Source: Rhizopus arrhizus (taxonomy: Eukaryota > Mucoromycota > Mucoromycetes > Mucorales > Rhizopodaceae). Taken from it: a DNA stretch of 64,000 nucleotides. The notes under the pieces are model-generated. The model worked only from the letters and a program-made list of their open reading frames with translations, was not told the DNA's origin and searched no databases. The stretch lies in contig JAKZZE010000029.1 of assembly GCA_024220505.1 (NCBI GenBank), positions 496,001-560,000 on the forward strand. Direction: 5' to 3'. The position numbers and the translations under genes were made by a program. This document shows, piece by piece, positions 36,449 through 48,744 of this stretch (position 1 is the first letter of the stretch; the number at the start of each line of letters is the position of its first letter).

Positions 36449-38514
36449 ATCCCCTCCTTTAAATGTTGTAAATATGTTGTATAAAGATGGTTTAATAAAG
36501 TAAAAAAATAAGTGACAGTATGCTTATAGATAAACACACGTTAATCAAGCAGAAAAGAAAAAGGAAAAAAAAAAAAATACAAAGAGGGAATTTTGTCAAT
36601 GAAAGCAGAATGATTTCACTTGCAAGCAAATTAAAATTCCGCATGCTAGCATATCACAGCAGCAACCAAAAAATTCATTAAAATTCTTGGATGATTTTAT
36701 TTAGACTTTATTAATTTACCATCATTCTTCAAATATAAACATTTGATTGAATGCAAAGAAAGTGAGTCTAGAAGAATGATCTGCAGTGTTACGGTGCCCA
36801 AACTTTCTTGTTTATAAAGATGACTCAATCATACACACATGCACACATTATATGATCTTATTTGTCATGTAATATGACTTACACCTTGGACATTATCTTT
36901 TGCTGCGTAACCTGAAGCATGGGCCTCGTTTGTACTACATTGTGATAAAAGCAGATGAGAATCAGAAAAAGAAGGGAAGGGGGATTGCGAAAACAGGAAA
37001 ACTTTTTTTTAATAAAGGATTGAGTAATCTGTAAAAGAATACTTTTTTTTTTAAATGTGCGATGTTAATCCTAATCTTTTTTTTTTATGTATTTATATTT
37101 AATTGATCTGAACTCTTCATATGTTGTAGAATTAAAAGGAAACCTTCTTCGATCATGATAACGTGTATAAAGCAAAAGTGAGATGTAAAGAAACAAGATC
37201 GAGTTAAAGGTACACTTTGTTGATAACCTTCAAAAATATGGTACTTTTTAGCTAATGAATATTCTACTGTCTGAGTTGGTATCTCTCTTGAGTGCAACAT
37301 GGGCTTAAAAAGATCCAAAGAGGCAGCGTTTTGAAATATCTGAAAGTTTAAAGTAAATACAAATGGTTGGTTAATTCATTCGTTGTATTCTTCACTCCTC
37401 CTTTTTTCTTAATCCATTTTCTACCTCACAGCATCCAAAGCTACATCCAAAAGAAAGAAAAATGCAGTTTATGAATAGCAAAATAATAATCAGCTTTATC
37501 TTACTGACTCAAACTTCCAGGAAAGTACGAAAAAAAAAAAATGAAAAAAAGACTTTGCAGTATTTTTGGTGATAAAACAGGGACAGATACCTTCCGTGAG
37601 GTATTTGTTTGATTCAAGAACAAATGCTGGCTGCAAATTAACAGTAATTGGATGCGTATAAGATAAACACTGATGCCAGAATTTACGATCTGGAGGTTGG
37701 GCAAGGAGGATTGTCAACCGATAAAAACAAACAAAGCGTTTTGTTGTAATTTAACACATATCTCTGTCGATCCTGTTTTCTTCTTCAGCCTAGCTTTTAA
37801 ACAATACAAATACTATAATTAAAAAGTCAGTAAAGAAGGCTACATGTATCCAAGACAATTGTCTGAAGACTATCAGCATGGGAAAAACGTTTACTTTGAT
37901 CAATTGCCAAGTTGATATACTAGAACTCTATGTTTCATATTGGCGCAAATTCAAGCTAGAAAATCCCTAGCAAAGACAAAACTGATTTTATCCATTCTTA
38001 TTTTCTTGAATCAATCGTAATCACAACTTGACATTGAAATGATACTGATACGGTCATGAGCAGTAAATTCATTACCAAATACTATTTCCGTTTAATATTG
38101 CTTAAAGAAAAACATGGGAGAGCAAAGTATGATGAATAACGAAATGGCTACGCATGTTCTCTCCTCCATATGCAATGTATATTTAAGCATATGTACTACT
38201 ACCAACATTAGAAAGACAGATCTAAAAGACAAAGTAAAATTTTCCCATCAGAACAAAAAAATAAAAAATGAACGATTCCTATAAAAAGAAAACGTCGTAA
38301 ACGTAAAGGAAGAAGGTTGAATATTGTAAAATAAAAATAAAGACCCGCTATATCTTTTTTGTATTTCTAATTCATTGTACAGTCTAGTGTAGCAAGCATG
38401 ATTGCCAAAGGATTTCCCCTTCAATCAGAGAAATACTCCCTGCTATAAAACAGTACCACGCCTGAAAAGGACCTTGTTTTGGAGGAGTGAATTCAGACGG
38501 CGGTCGGCTCTGTG
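36449..38514. other. Intergenic region of 2 kb
   Basis: Contains the PP2C promoter and AT-rich sequence with T and A runs (36560, 36980-37090). No convincing exon chain or RNA gene was found. Confidence 0.5.
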
Positions 38515-38740
38515 CTATCTAGTAGATATAAAATTCAACGGGACTTGTTCTTTTTATGAAGGTTCAATTAAATCCTTTTCAAGATACTTTAATGAATTAT
38601 AGCTGCAGATCTAGTATGAATAAATTTTAATATGAAGATCTGTTCCTGATTATGCAAGTGGACTGTTTATCATTATTTCTCAAATTGATTTATTTTTCAT
38701 TTATGTCTCATTATATCTGGAACTACATCACCTCTTTCTT
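38515..38740 (+). repeat. Dispersed repeat copy directly upstream of a decayed repeat-family gene
   Basis: Partner of the inverted copy at 10450-10705. Matching blocks include TCCTTTTCAAGATACTTTAA and GCAAGTGGACTGTTTAT. It ends less than 100 bp before the open frame at 38803, so it may be the promoter or terminal part of that element. Confidence 0.75.
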
Positions 38741-38802
38741 ATTTCTAAGCAACACGCTCTAAATATCACTGCCCACAGACTATCAAGATTATAAGATTAC
38801 AG

Positions 38803-41115
38803 ATGTCACTGAAAGGACCAAAGAAATTTTATAGTAATAATCCAGCTGAAGACTGGAATTTCGAGAACTATTATCAGCTGACTCAAGCCAAGTTGAACAA
38901 GAGAAAGAATAACATGATCATGACAAGTTTCAAGCAGGATCTCAACTGGATTGCCAATAAGCAAAACCTGACAAGACATATAACTGATTATGCAATGGCT
39001 TTATCTTCGCAACCCATTGCAAGTACCAATATTTAATTGTCTGTCATTAAAATGATATCTTATTTTTCTTAACGCATTATAGCTAAATCAAGCTGAAATG
39101 AAAGTCAAATTATCAAAGGATGCTAATAAGAGAAGAAGAGCCTCGCACTTCCAGAAGATAATTGTAAGAACCAGTGGAGATGTCACTATTGAACATACCA
39201 TCAGTGGAAATCATAATTATGTGGAGGCTAGTTAAAATATATGGACTCTTGATCAAAAGAACAATAACTAAATGCAAGTAATATTCATCGTATGGATTTT
39301 AGGGCTCAAGAAAGCGAAAGATAGAAGGCGTTGACAAAGAGAATGATGAGACAGATGCTAATGAAGAGAGTGGTGACATAAATGATGGTAAAGATGATGG
39401 CAACGCAGCTGGCGGCCATCTTCCAAGCTTGTGGAAGAAGTGGCTAGAGTTTATGGAGAAGGAAAAAGTTAAATTTTATCCATACAGGTAAAATTAAATA
39501 AAGCATATGCTATAGTTCATATTTGAAAAGCATTTCATGGCGTATTTTCTTACCCCATCCTTAGCCCTGTATCGCATAACATCATCTGGTGTGGAAAAGG
39601 AGTATCTCATTTGCCTTATATTAAAGAGGACTTGTATCTAGAACACACCAACATACATGAAAACCAAAGATTCCCAATACCAGAAAGCTGCACTGAATAT
39701 ATGGACAAGATAGTTGATAGCGTAAGAACAAAAATCAAGACATAATTTGACACTGATAGTGTTTATAGGCTGGCCTCAAGTTGTCAAAAAGGTGATCAAT
39801 GTCGTTTCATAAGGCAGCATTGAGCAAGAAAATGATATTGGATTTCTGCAAGTCCTCTTTCGCACATTGTATGAAAAGAAATATACGTTAATCAGTTTCA
39901 TTTCTGACCAACTTAATTCATTAATCCACTCTTAGCTAAAGAGGATTTTTGCTTATAAGGGGAGATGTCTATAGTGAGAAATCTGGTTTATTTAAAAAAA
40001 AATTTCTTTTTTTCTTTTTGCTAATGTTGTTGTTGTCAGATATCTTTGTCAAGGTAGATTCCAGCATCAAGAAGGTGGATAAGCTTTTGTGCGTGTAAGG
40101 AGACATTGTCACTGAGGAAAGGAGTGGAGTGAAAAACGAACTTCCAGCGAGCAGACCAGATAGCTTGTAGGGCACAGGGAACGGTTTGGTTTGATGACAG
40201 AGAAGGCACCAGGGAGATACCTCAAGAGGATACCCAACCAAGCAAAATATTTACGACGGAAAATCAATTTAATTCTCTGCTCATCCATCGTTTCTTGGAA
40301 GCAGCAACACAGGAATGACATTGAATAAATGCAACACTGAAGTGAAAGTTGATGAGGCTGTTTTGAGCTCTATGAGTAAGCAGATGAAAGACCTGGGGAC
40401 TCAAGTAGATGATAAAAGCCAGTATAAAGCTGATGGGCTTGTCAAGCTTTACAGCTTGAAAGAAGTAGAGATATTGCTTTTGGAGACATCAGGGTCATTC
40501 GCAAACACTGATATGATGAAAATTAATTTTGACCATCATAAGGGGACCTCTGAGTGTCTGGAGATGCTAAAGACAATCGCTGATGAATTTTATTTTGCTT
40601 CCAGGGATACATTTAAGAAGCTTAAAATCTCTTTTTTTTTTACACGCTGCAGGTAATCGTCCAAGCTTGCCATCAAATATATACCTATACATCAAAAGTT
40701 GAAAATTTGCATTGTATAGGTACAAAGCTTCATCTGTGGAATATAAAATATTGTGAGGAAGAGCTTTTCGAGCTGTGGAGAGAGGACTTTCTGGAGATAA
40801 AGCCTCTAATTGAAGGCCGCTTGAAGTTTCTTCCACTTGGTGTTCAGTTCTTTTGGAACTTACGAGTAAATGTAGTCATAAAAACATGAATCAAGACTTA
40901 AATTCTCATCCTTATATCATTATAACATAAGGATTGTTGGACGAAACCACAAGTATCGTCCAAAAGCTCAAGAGGAACATGCAAAGGCACTACCAAAATA
41001 CAGATACGCTGCTTGCACTGTCACAACTCTCAAGGAAGCTGTAAATCCTATCTTCCTGAAGCTGTCACAAGAGGAAGACAACACAGGCATGACTGATATG
41101 GAGCCTTTCTATTGA
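38803..41115 (+). pseudogene. Decayed gene of an unknown, probably multi-copy family
   Basis: Protein-like segments follow each other on the plus strand in changing frames. 38803-39036 starts MSLKGPKKFYSNNPAEDWNF. 39085-39234 ends EHTISGNHNYVEAS. 39303-39490 carries LPSLWKKWLEFMEKEKVKFY. 39565-39720 carries IIWCGKGVSHLPYIKEDL. 40315-40656 carries KADGLVKLYSLKEVEILLLE and KINFDHHKGTSECLEMLK. 40655-40880 carries YCEEELFELWREDFLEIKP, and 40930-41115 carries LPKYRYAACTVTTLKEAVNP. Some joints could be introns, but in-frame stops and the foreign block at 39.99-40.31 kb show it is broken. I believe such sequences recur in Mucoromycota genomes, but I cannot name a function. Confidence 0.55.
39990..40312 (-). 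mobile_element. Probable LINE 3'-end relic inserted in the repeat-family gene
   Basis: On the minus strand, overlapping frames give RRKYFAWLGILLRYLPG and WCLLCHQTKPFPVPYKLSGL, then TPFLSDNVSLHAQKL-like text. This recalls the C-terminal zinc-knuckle (zf-RVT) end of non-LTR retrotransposons. It ends in an A-rich stretch on the minus strand (plus 39991-40019), consistent with a poly(A)-type 3' end. It splits the protein-like blocks of the surrounding repeat-family gene, so it inserted later. No reverse transcriptase core is present. Assigned by pattern only. Confidence 0.4.
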
Positions 41116-42095
41116 TAATAAAATAATTTGTGTTGTAATCTTTTTTCTCATTTTATTGATTTCTATTGAGTTACTTCAATTTCCACAATTACTAAATGTC
41201 CATACACTCCAAATGATACTGATGTAGGTAGTATTTTTTACCGACTTCAACTTTAAAAATTACCCTCAACTCAACAACCGATGTCTCCAAAGCATCTTGT
41301 TGAACAAACAGTGTAGCTTAGCAAGCAACTATACGAGTGATAAAGCCTGTTTAGGTAGAACACAACTAAAATCATTCCATCTAAATATCCTTTTTCAGGC
41401 GTATGTTATTGATCGCAAACCATTAGTTTATATGTGTCAACATGGCAAAACAAGGGTCAAACCAAGTTAAAAGCAGGTACTGTTAAACTTACATACCAAA
41501 TTGCCTTCTTTTACCATTTATCAAACGTGATTTTTTATTGTTTCAAAATATACACATATTTTAGTTTTTATAAACCACCAATTGATGATAGGAAATGACG
41601 AAAAAAAATTATGAGCATGAAAGAGACACAGTTTTTAATTGAAAGTATACCAGATAGCAAGTTTGAAATCAATAAACATCTTGGAAGTATGGTGCTGGTC
41701 CCCACAGGATGCCAGAAAAACCAGGATAAACAACCACGATCGTGCGAATAAGTTGAATACTGTTATTATATCTAGCGCGCTGGAACAGTTATAAAGGCCA
41801 GTCACCACAGAGCTCTTCTTCATCTAGTTACACCAGAGTTACCAGAATAGCCAAAACGAATTTTCCTTTCAAGAGCATGTTTATAGATTTAAGCTCATAA
41901 TATAAGATTTTAAGAGTTAATAGTGTTTCAAAAGTTTAATTGCATATAGAATCTTTACGCTGTATTCTTTCTTGAGCTAATTAAATTTCTATCCCATAAA
42001 AAGCAAAACAATGAAGCAACCCGTACTCTGCAAACAACTTTAATGAGCAGCAAAGCCAAGACCAGGCTACTTTAGAAAAGCCAATTCTTTAATTT
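41116..42095. other. Intergenic, no gene seen
   Basis: AT-rich DNA between two decayed elements. A short higher-GC stretch near 41640-41830 has no recognisable coding content. Confidence 0.5.
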
Positions 42096-43076
42096 CTATA
42101 CAAGTTGCGTCGTGAATTGGGATTCCGCCAAGCCCACGGAGATCTTTACACAAGAAAGACAAGCGAGAACGATATCCAAAATCCCAGACCCGTGATGCCG
42201 GTCAGTCACGAAGAGGTTACTCTCTGCGTAATTGTGTTTGGTCCATGGCGATGAAGAGCATAAAGAAAAAAATAAAAAAAAGAGAATTTGTTCTATGTGA
42301 CGTGGCCACCCAAAGTTTAAAACAAGGAGACGAAAAATGTGGGAAAGCAAGTCAGAAGATCCAAAAGTGGCGTACTGATCTAATCGGAATCTCGAGTTGC
42401 TGCTGATGCATAACAAGGTATCATGATCAACAAGCATTTCCACCTGAGCAAGTCTTTCCTGTAAAGCTTGTCTTGTCATATAGATCATCATGACTAGACT
42501 TCTTGCTTGGCTGTCTTTTTTGGATATTATCAGAGGAAAAAAAAAACTGGCTTAGATCTTGTCAAGTCATTCAATCTTTTATGAAAAAAAAAATGGTACT
42601 TGGAGCGCATTTACACTAGAATGACTGCAACGATACATAGCTTGTTGATCATAATGTCCATGAAAAAAAAAAAAACGCCTCAATCTTTATTTTTGTTCCA
42701 TCTATGCTTCAGAGAATATCTTCTATACCTTTCGTCTCTCTTTCCTCTCCTGCTCCTCCCAATGCTCAGCAAAGCGTCAGTCTATTTCTTGGCCAACCCT
42801 ATCAGATCATTCTTGTACCATTACGAGGTTGCTTGATGATGATAATGATGCTAATGCGATAGCTTGTAGTTGTTGCTGAAGTGAAGAGGAATGAGAAGAA
42901 GGAATTGTTCGTTCATGTTTTTGACTAAAGTCGTTCAAGAGAACAGAAGCAGACAGAAAGCCACCCTCGATCTCAAGTTTGGCTTCTTCAATCAAAGTAG
43001 ATGAACGTAACTTCAACAATACTTGGTGGATTTTTTTTTTTTCATCAAATGTCAGCAAACACTTCTCTGATATCAT
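42096..43076 (-). pseudogene. Protein-like minus-strand segments, gene unidentified
   Basis: Two open stretches look coding. One, 43076-42807, starts MISEKCLLTFDEKKKIHQVL and has a Q/S/A-rich end. The other, 42491-42096, contains RQALQERLAQVEMLVDHDTL and later TDRHHGSGILDIVLACL. I could not join them with in-phase GT/AG introns. They lie in a transposon-rich stretch beside the Tc1-type relic, so they may be a decayed host gene or part of an element. Not recognised. Confidence 0.3.
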
Positions 43077-43199
43077 CTTTTGTGCTGACTGGGCTCTCTC
43101 GATCTCTTTTGCAACTCAAAGAAAGTACGGCTCATGGCGGTTGAAAAAAGTATGAAAGCGGTCCAGATGGATTTGAGTTTGAAAGGATACCAATCGTGA

Positions 43200-44060
43200 A
43201 AACAGGCCACCAAGTCAAGAAGAACATAAACAGCCTTTGATCGAATTCTATGTCGATGATTCTAGTTTATGCATTGAAGATACTGTTACTATGCTTACAA
43301 GCAAGTTCGCTGGTCTTGAGATTAAAAAGTCTAGAGTGCATGAGTTTATGAGAGATGAATGTAATCTTTATATGAAGAGAGCTACTTGTTGGTCATAGGT
43401 AAGAGCACTATCCAAAAGCGCTACGATTGGGTAACTACTTGGAAAGATTTGGATATGGATTTCTCAAAGAATTGTGTATTCACTGACGAAGCTAGTTTCA
43501 ATATCAACATGAGGTCAAGCAGAGCTTGGGCTCCTAAATGGCAGATGGCAGTCGTTACTACCCCCACTACTAAGGCGCTATCACCTACTGTTATTTGTAC
43601 AGTTTCATCAGTGGGCGTGATCAACTTGAGTGTTCGGATGCCAAAGCAGCCTCCCGAAATAAGAAGGGTTCAAGACGATAAAAAAAAAGTACTGAAACTA
43701 GCTCTCGAGATGAAGAGCCAAAAGACGCTACTGCCGGTCATTACGTGAGGTTTTTGGAAGCTAATTTGGACAAACATGATCAAATAAGAGGATTTCACCT
43801 CATTATGGATAATGCGCCAATTCATTCATCCAAACAGATGGCTGAATTGATTGAAAGCAGAAGCCGGACTAAGCCTGTCTGTCTTCCTCCTCACTCACCT
43901 GAGCTTAACCTTAAGAGCAATCCTCGGCTCTTATTAAAGGAAAAGTCAAGTCTCATAAGCTTCAACATACTGAAACTCTCGAGAAGAGAATTGTTGATGC
44001 AGCAAAGTTTCCCTTCAACATCTCCAAAACATAATCCAGCACACAAGAAATCAATTTGAG
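43200..44060 (+). pseudogene. Tc1/mariner-type transposase relic
   Basis: Frameshifted remains of a DDE transposase. The order is a DNA-binding part (LIEFYVDDSSLCIEDTVTML, RVHEFMRDECNLYMKRAT), then RYDWVTTWKDLDMDFSKNCV with catalytic FTDEASF, then SRAWAPKW, HLIMDNAPIHSSKQMAELI with the second aspartate, and LPPHSPELN with the third acidic residue. The frame changes near 43380, 43745 and after SPELN (about 43905), so it cannot encode an active enzyme. Spacing and motifs fit the Tc1/mariner-like elements of Mucoromycota. Terminal inverted repeats were not identified by eye. Confidence 0.8.
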
Positions 44061-45952
44061 AACTGTTTAAATTATGTATCTATCTAAATGCTTGGAATAT
44101 GACCCACATTTACTTTTTTTTAAAAAAGTTTGTGCTTTTTTTTTAGTCAGCCCTCGAATGGGGAGGTGGGAACGATTGTATTCTACTCTTTGTCTAAAAG
44201 GTGTGGATGATGCCAACCCTACAAGTTCTTTTTTTCTGCTCGTTTTCTTTACTTGCATATCTGTCGGATAGTATTCAAAGGCTTTATGACTCACTGTTGA
44301 GTTTGAGGATGTCAGTGTGGTTTGTAACAATAAGGATACTGTTTGTGAAATGTAACTGTTTTGGTTCAGGCAAAGTGCAATTTTTTATATTCACAAAAAG
44401 TGTGCAACTAATTTCATAAAATGTGCGAATCATTTCTGAAAATAATCTATTGCGCAAAAGTTTAGAAGGGAAAAAAAAAGGGTCATGTGAATTCACTTAC
44501 TCAAATGGATAGACTCCGATCTACTAAAGTAGTACAAAAATGAATAAACTGCAGGTTTACTTTCTATCTGCAGTATGCATAGCATAGCAACAAATCAAAA
44601 AGACTATTTTTATCCTAGCAACCTTTTGCATAAAAAAAAAAGAGGGATAATAAAAAGTTATTCTTTAGAGAAAAGAGAGTCAGAAAGGATGTGTGTATGA
44701 CAAAGTGATTACATTCGTGCTATGATGTAATAAGTCGAATTCAATTGTTAAATCAATAGATTGAATGATTCAAATCTTTATTTCTCGAAAATACAATGGA
44801 AACATACATGACTTATAATTCATCATACAACCAAGGACCTGTTGTATCAAACAAGTCAATAGAATGATGAATCTCAGATGAAATAAAGTTTGAGTAACAA
44901 AAGATATAATTTACCCTTTTGCTTCTTATTTGATAACAGTAAAGACCCTTATGAGATAAGGACTACTTTATATTTTTGCTTATCTTATTTTTTTTTTCTT
45001 TACTAAACATACAATATTTATCAGACCACAAATATATAAAACTGCATATACTTTTTTTTTTTCCTTTTTTTGAAAAAGTTCCATTTATTCCAGGTATTTA
45101 GTCTTTTTAGTACAAATTCAGATGCTTTTTTTTTTTTTTTTTTTTTTTTTTTGATTGTAAACAATGTAAGCCCTATGGTGATTTTATTCAGTGCAACCGA
45201 ATGAAGAATTTTATTTAACCTCTCTTTTTTATACTTTTGCAACCTAAATTTCACTTGTTCAATGAATTCAAGTGAAACATCCAGTGGGACACCAAGTTCC
45301 AAAAAAGCAGAGAGATAGAATGCTGCAAATGACAGTACCCGACTTTTCTTTCCCCCGCAATTTTTTTTTTCTCACATTGCATGACTGACTTTTTTTTCCA
45401 TCATTTCATCAAACGGGAGTTCCTTCAAATCCATCGTGAGAAATAACCCATTGCGTCGATGCCATGACACAATTTATCCGCGCACCAGTGAGTTGACTGA
45501 AAAGGACATCTGTCCCACTTTCCCATCAAGTCCTCCTTGGCTGTGCAACCTAAGGATCGTGTAGAGAATGAAACCTAATCTTCAGTTTTCTGTCAACGTG
45601 TGAATTATCAAATGGTTTCTATTCAACAGAAAAGAGTAGAAAATATAGGCGGAGTTGTTTTTGTTGAAAGAAAAGAGAGAGGGGGGGGGAAAGGTGCAGT
45701 GAGCTTTGTTGGATGCCATTTCATAATCATATCCCATTTGAGCAGCATTGGACCGTTCGTGAACCAGTCAAACTGCTCCATTTCATTTTCGGGGATCATA
45801 GCGGAGAGTGGTATTTCTGTGTCGCACAGACTTTTCTGAGTGAAAATTAAATTTGTATATAAAAGGTTGTTTTTTAATTTCTGCGATTTTTTTTTTTTTT
45901 TTGTCAATCACACTTGATCCTTTGGGTTTTTTTTTTTCCTTTTTTTTTAAAA
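44061..45952. other. Gene-poor region before the transporter
   Basis: Contains T runs (45126-45152 and 45885-45901), a GC-richer patch with purine runs (45640-45700) and a short minus-strand open frame at 45302-45153 (MELGVPLDVSLEFIEQVKF). That frame could be an exon preceded by an acceptor-like CATTTGCAG near 45325, but it could not be extended. No gene is claimed. Confidence 0.5.
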
Positions 45953-47269
45953 ATGATTCAAGAAAACTATGCCAGCTCAGACACAAGCTCTGACAAATTT
46001 AGTAAAGTAGAGCAGACTGCTATTGATCGTGTTGAAGATGATCGTGCCTCTGATATTAATGAGTTTGGTCACGGCAATGGTAGCTTTTTGACTGCTTATT
46101 TTAATGTTGTCTGTGTTGTTGCTGGTACAGGTACATTGGGTCTCCCTAAAGCATTTGCTGAAGGTGGATGGCTTGGTATCTTGATCCTCATCTTGGCCTC
46201 TGCTATGGCCATCTATTCTGGAATAGTTCTCATCCGTTGCTTATATCATCAACCTGGTAAACGTCTTCATGATTATAAAGCCATTGGTACCGCTGCCTTT
46301 GGTTGGCCTGGATACATTATTGCCTCTGCTCTTCATTTCTTGAATCTCTTTGGTTGTCCAGCTCTTTATCTTGTCTTGGCTGGTGGTAACATGGTTTCTC
46401 TCTTGAAGGGTACTCCTGGTGAATTGAAATACCAGATTTGGGTCGCCATCTGGGGTTGCTTTCTGCTTGTTCCCTCTCTGATCCTAAAGACATTGAAGGA
46501 AGTGACGGTTATTTCGGCTATCGGTGCTGTCTGTACCATGATGGCTGTCTTTGTGGTTCTCATTCAAGGCCCAATGTATCGTCATGAACATCCTGAGATC
46601 CCTGTTGTGCACGACGGTGTGATCTGGGAAGGCTTCCCACTAGCTCTTTCTACTATTGCCTTTTCTTTTGGTGGCAACAATACTTACCCACACGCCGAAC
46701 ATGCCCTCAAGAAGCCTCATCAGTGGAAGTGGGCTGTTACTGCTGGTCTCAGTACTTGTGTCGGCCTTTATTTCCTGACAGCCGTTCCTGGTTATTGGTC
46801 CTTTGGTAATACGACGCAATCACCCATCTATAACTCACTTCCTGATGGCCCTGGTAAATTACTTTCGACGATTGTCATGACTATCCACGTCATCTTTGCT
46901 ATTCCAATCTACAGTACCTCTTTCTCTCTTGAATTCGAAAGATTTACCAACTGCTCCGAAGAAAGATTTGGTAAATTAGGTGCCTGGATTGGTCGTGCGA
47001 TCATTCGTACTGTTACTATGGGTATCTTGGTCATCTTGGCCTGTTTTATTCCCTATTTTGATGATTTTATGGGATTGATTGGTGCTCTTGCCAACTGTGG
47101 TCTTGTTTTTTTGCTGCCTATCTTGTGCTATCTGAAGCTGACTGGTGTTCGTAACAAGCCTTGGTATGAATTGGCCTTTTGTGCTCTGACTATTTTCTTG
47201 GGTATAGTTGGTTGTGTGTTTGGTACGATAGATGCAATCAAGGCTTTAATTAGAGATTTCAATTCTTAA
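45953..47269 (+). CDS. Amino acid/auxin permease-family (AAAP) transporter
   Basis: Intronless gene of 438 residues, the only multi-exon-free long gene in the window. A hydrophilic N-terminus of about 45 residues precedes roughly eleven hydrophobic segments. The family signature near the first helix is SFLTAYFNVVCVVAGTGTLG, followed by LPKAFAEGGWLG. Later come LALSTIAFSFGGNNTYPHAE, ending in PHAEHALKKP, and PGYWSFG, both usual in AAAP/vacuolar amino-acid transporters (AVT-like). It probably exchanges neutral amino acids across the vacuolar or plasma membrane; the site and substrate cannot be read from sequence. The start is the first ATG after a T-rich leader (AAAAATG). Codon use is regular and biased to C/T-ending codons, suggesting good expression. 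Confidence 0.92.
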   Translation: MIQENYASSDTSSDKFSKVEQTAIDRVEDDRASDINEFGHGNGSFLTAYFNVVCVVAGTGTLGLPKAFAEGGWLGILILILASAMAIYSGIVLIRCLYHQPGKRLHDYKAIGTAAFGWPGYIIASALHFLNLFGCPALYLVLAGGNMVSLLKGTPGELKYQIWVAIWGCFLLVPSLILKTLKEVTVISAIGAVCTMMAVFVVLIQGPMYRHEHPEIPVVHDGVIWEGFPLALSTIAFSFGGNNTYPHAEHALKKPHQWKWAVTAGLSTCVGLYFLTAVPGYWSFGNTTQSPIYNSLPDGPGKLLSTIVMTIHVIFAIPIYSTSFSLEFERFTNCSEERFGKLGAWIGRAIIRTVTMGILVILACFIPYFDDFMGLIGALANCGLVFLLPILCYLKLTGVRNKPWYELAFCALTIFLGIVGCVFGTIDAIKALIRDFNS

Positions 47270-48744
47270 TGATTCAATTATATTTGCTTTGTATATATTT
47301 TAAACAAATTGTATATAATTATTTTGTTCTTAATAAATTTCCCTTTCTCTTTTATTTTGCTTATAAAGTCAATCCATTGTCTATTGTAAATTTTTTTTTA
47401 TAGCCAATTATTTCAAAAAGGTATACTTCTTTTTTATAACCAATTACTTCAAAAGGTATAATTCAATTTACTTTTTATAGAAAAATGATACTAAATACGT
47501 AATCCATCTTTGTCCTTTTTTTTTATTTTTATTTTTACGCATCAAGAAATAGTTGGTATTGATTAAATAGGATTAAAGAGTATATTTTTATTCTTTAAGT
47601 TCCTTCTTTCTTTTTCATTAAAGAAAATGAACAGACTTTAATTAAAAAAGATCTTTAGTCATCACAAGTCGGGTAGATTCCGTACTAAATAAAAAATTTT
47701 TTTTTGGGGAGATAGCCTTGCTTGTTGAGATGAAAAATTAGATTAGGAAAATAATAGAGATTTCTATGAACCCCGAAGAATGACAGACGATTTTCCTGTA
47801 AATTTGATGGATGAGAGTCAAGGATAAGACATGTTATTTGATATGAAAAGAGTAGAGTTGTAGGATCGAGCAGGTTGAATAAGCATAATCTGAAACATGT
47901 AAAATAGTGGAGCTATTAAAGATGCTTTGAATGAATGTGCCTCATTTATTGTAATCTGTCACAGGAAGCATGCTGTGATCACACAAGATGCGGCCAAATA
48001 GATAATAAAAAGGCAAAGATTGTCATCCACAAGAAGAGAATTGTAAAACAAGTTATCAAACCACATTCTTGATCCTAAATAACATAAATTAAGCATGACA
48101 GACACATAACGTCACTTGTTTATCTTGTATCAAATTCATCTTTCAACCTCTTCTTTCTCTTTTTCAACTTATTTTTCAAATTCTAGGCTTTATTTTCTTT
48201 TTCTGAAACCCTTGCTCAATAATGCATTATTAACCACCACCACCCCTTTTTTTTCAGTTCAAATCATCACGTTCTCTGCTTTAAAACTATCTTTTTCATT
48301 CATTCAGTTACCATCTTTTTTATTTATTTATTTACAAACCTTTTTTCTCTCTCTCCTTTTTTTTTTTAAAAAAAAACAAGAATATAAATCCTAACTTAAA
48401 CACCTTGTCTTTTTTTTTAAAAAAAAAAAAGCATAAATTCACAATCTATCCTTTTCAAACAGTCGATTTGTTCCATGCAAGGGTATTGCAAATAACAAAA
48501 CGAATCTTTGGATTTCTTAGTGACAAAAGGATGCAGAAAGACACCTGCTCCCCCTTTTTTATATGCTCACAAAGGTTCATGTACTGTGCTTTGCAAAACG
48601 TACTTTGGTGCTTTTAGTCACTATCGGAGTTTTAGATGCAAGAAGGCGGTTTTCAAGCAGGATTTCAGGGACGATCAAATAAAAAGCCCAATGCAAAAGT
48701 CAAAAAAAATTGTTACTTTTTTTTTTTATTTATTTCTTTTCTTT
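47270..48744. other. Intergenic region of 1.5 kb
   Basis: Holds the transporter 3' end and a pyrimidine-rich stretch with T and CT runs (48150-48420). Two short near-repeats, TAGCCAATTATTTCAAAAAGG and TAACCAATTACTTCAAAAGG type, sit at about 47401-47458. No gene. Confidence 0.5.

Noticed and set aside
45021..45302. Minus-strand open frame before the transporter as a gene
   Set aside because: It runs into a poly-T derived lysine tract and could not be linked to any upstream or downstream exon in phase.
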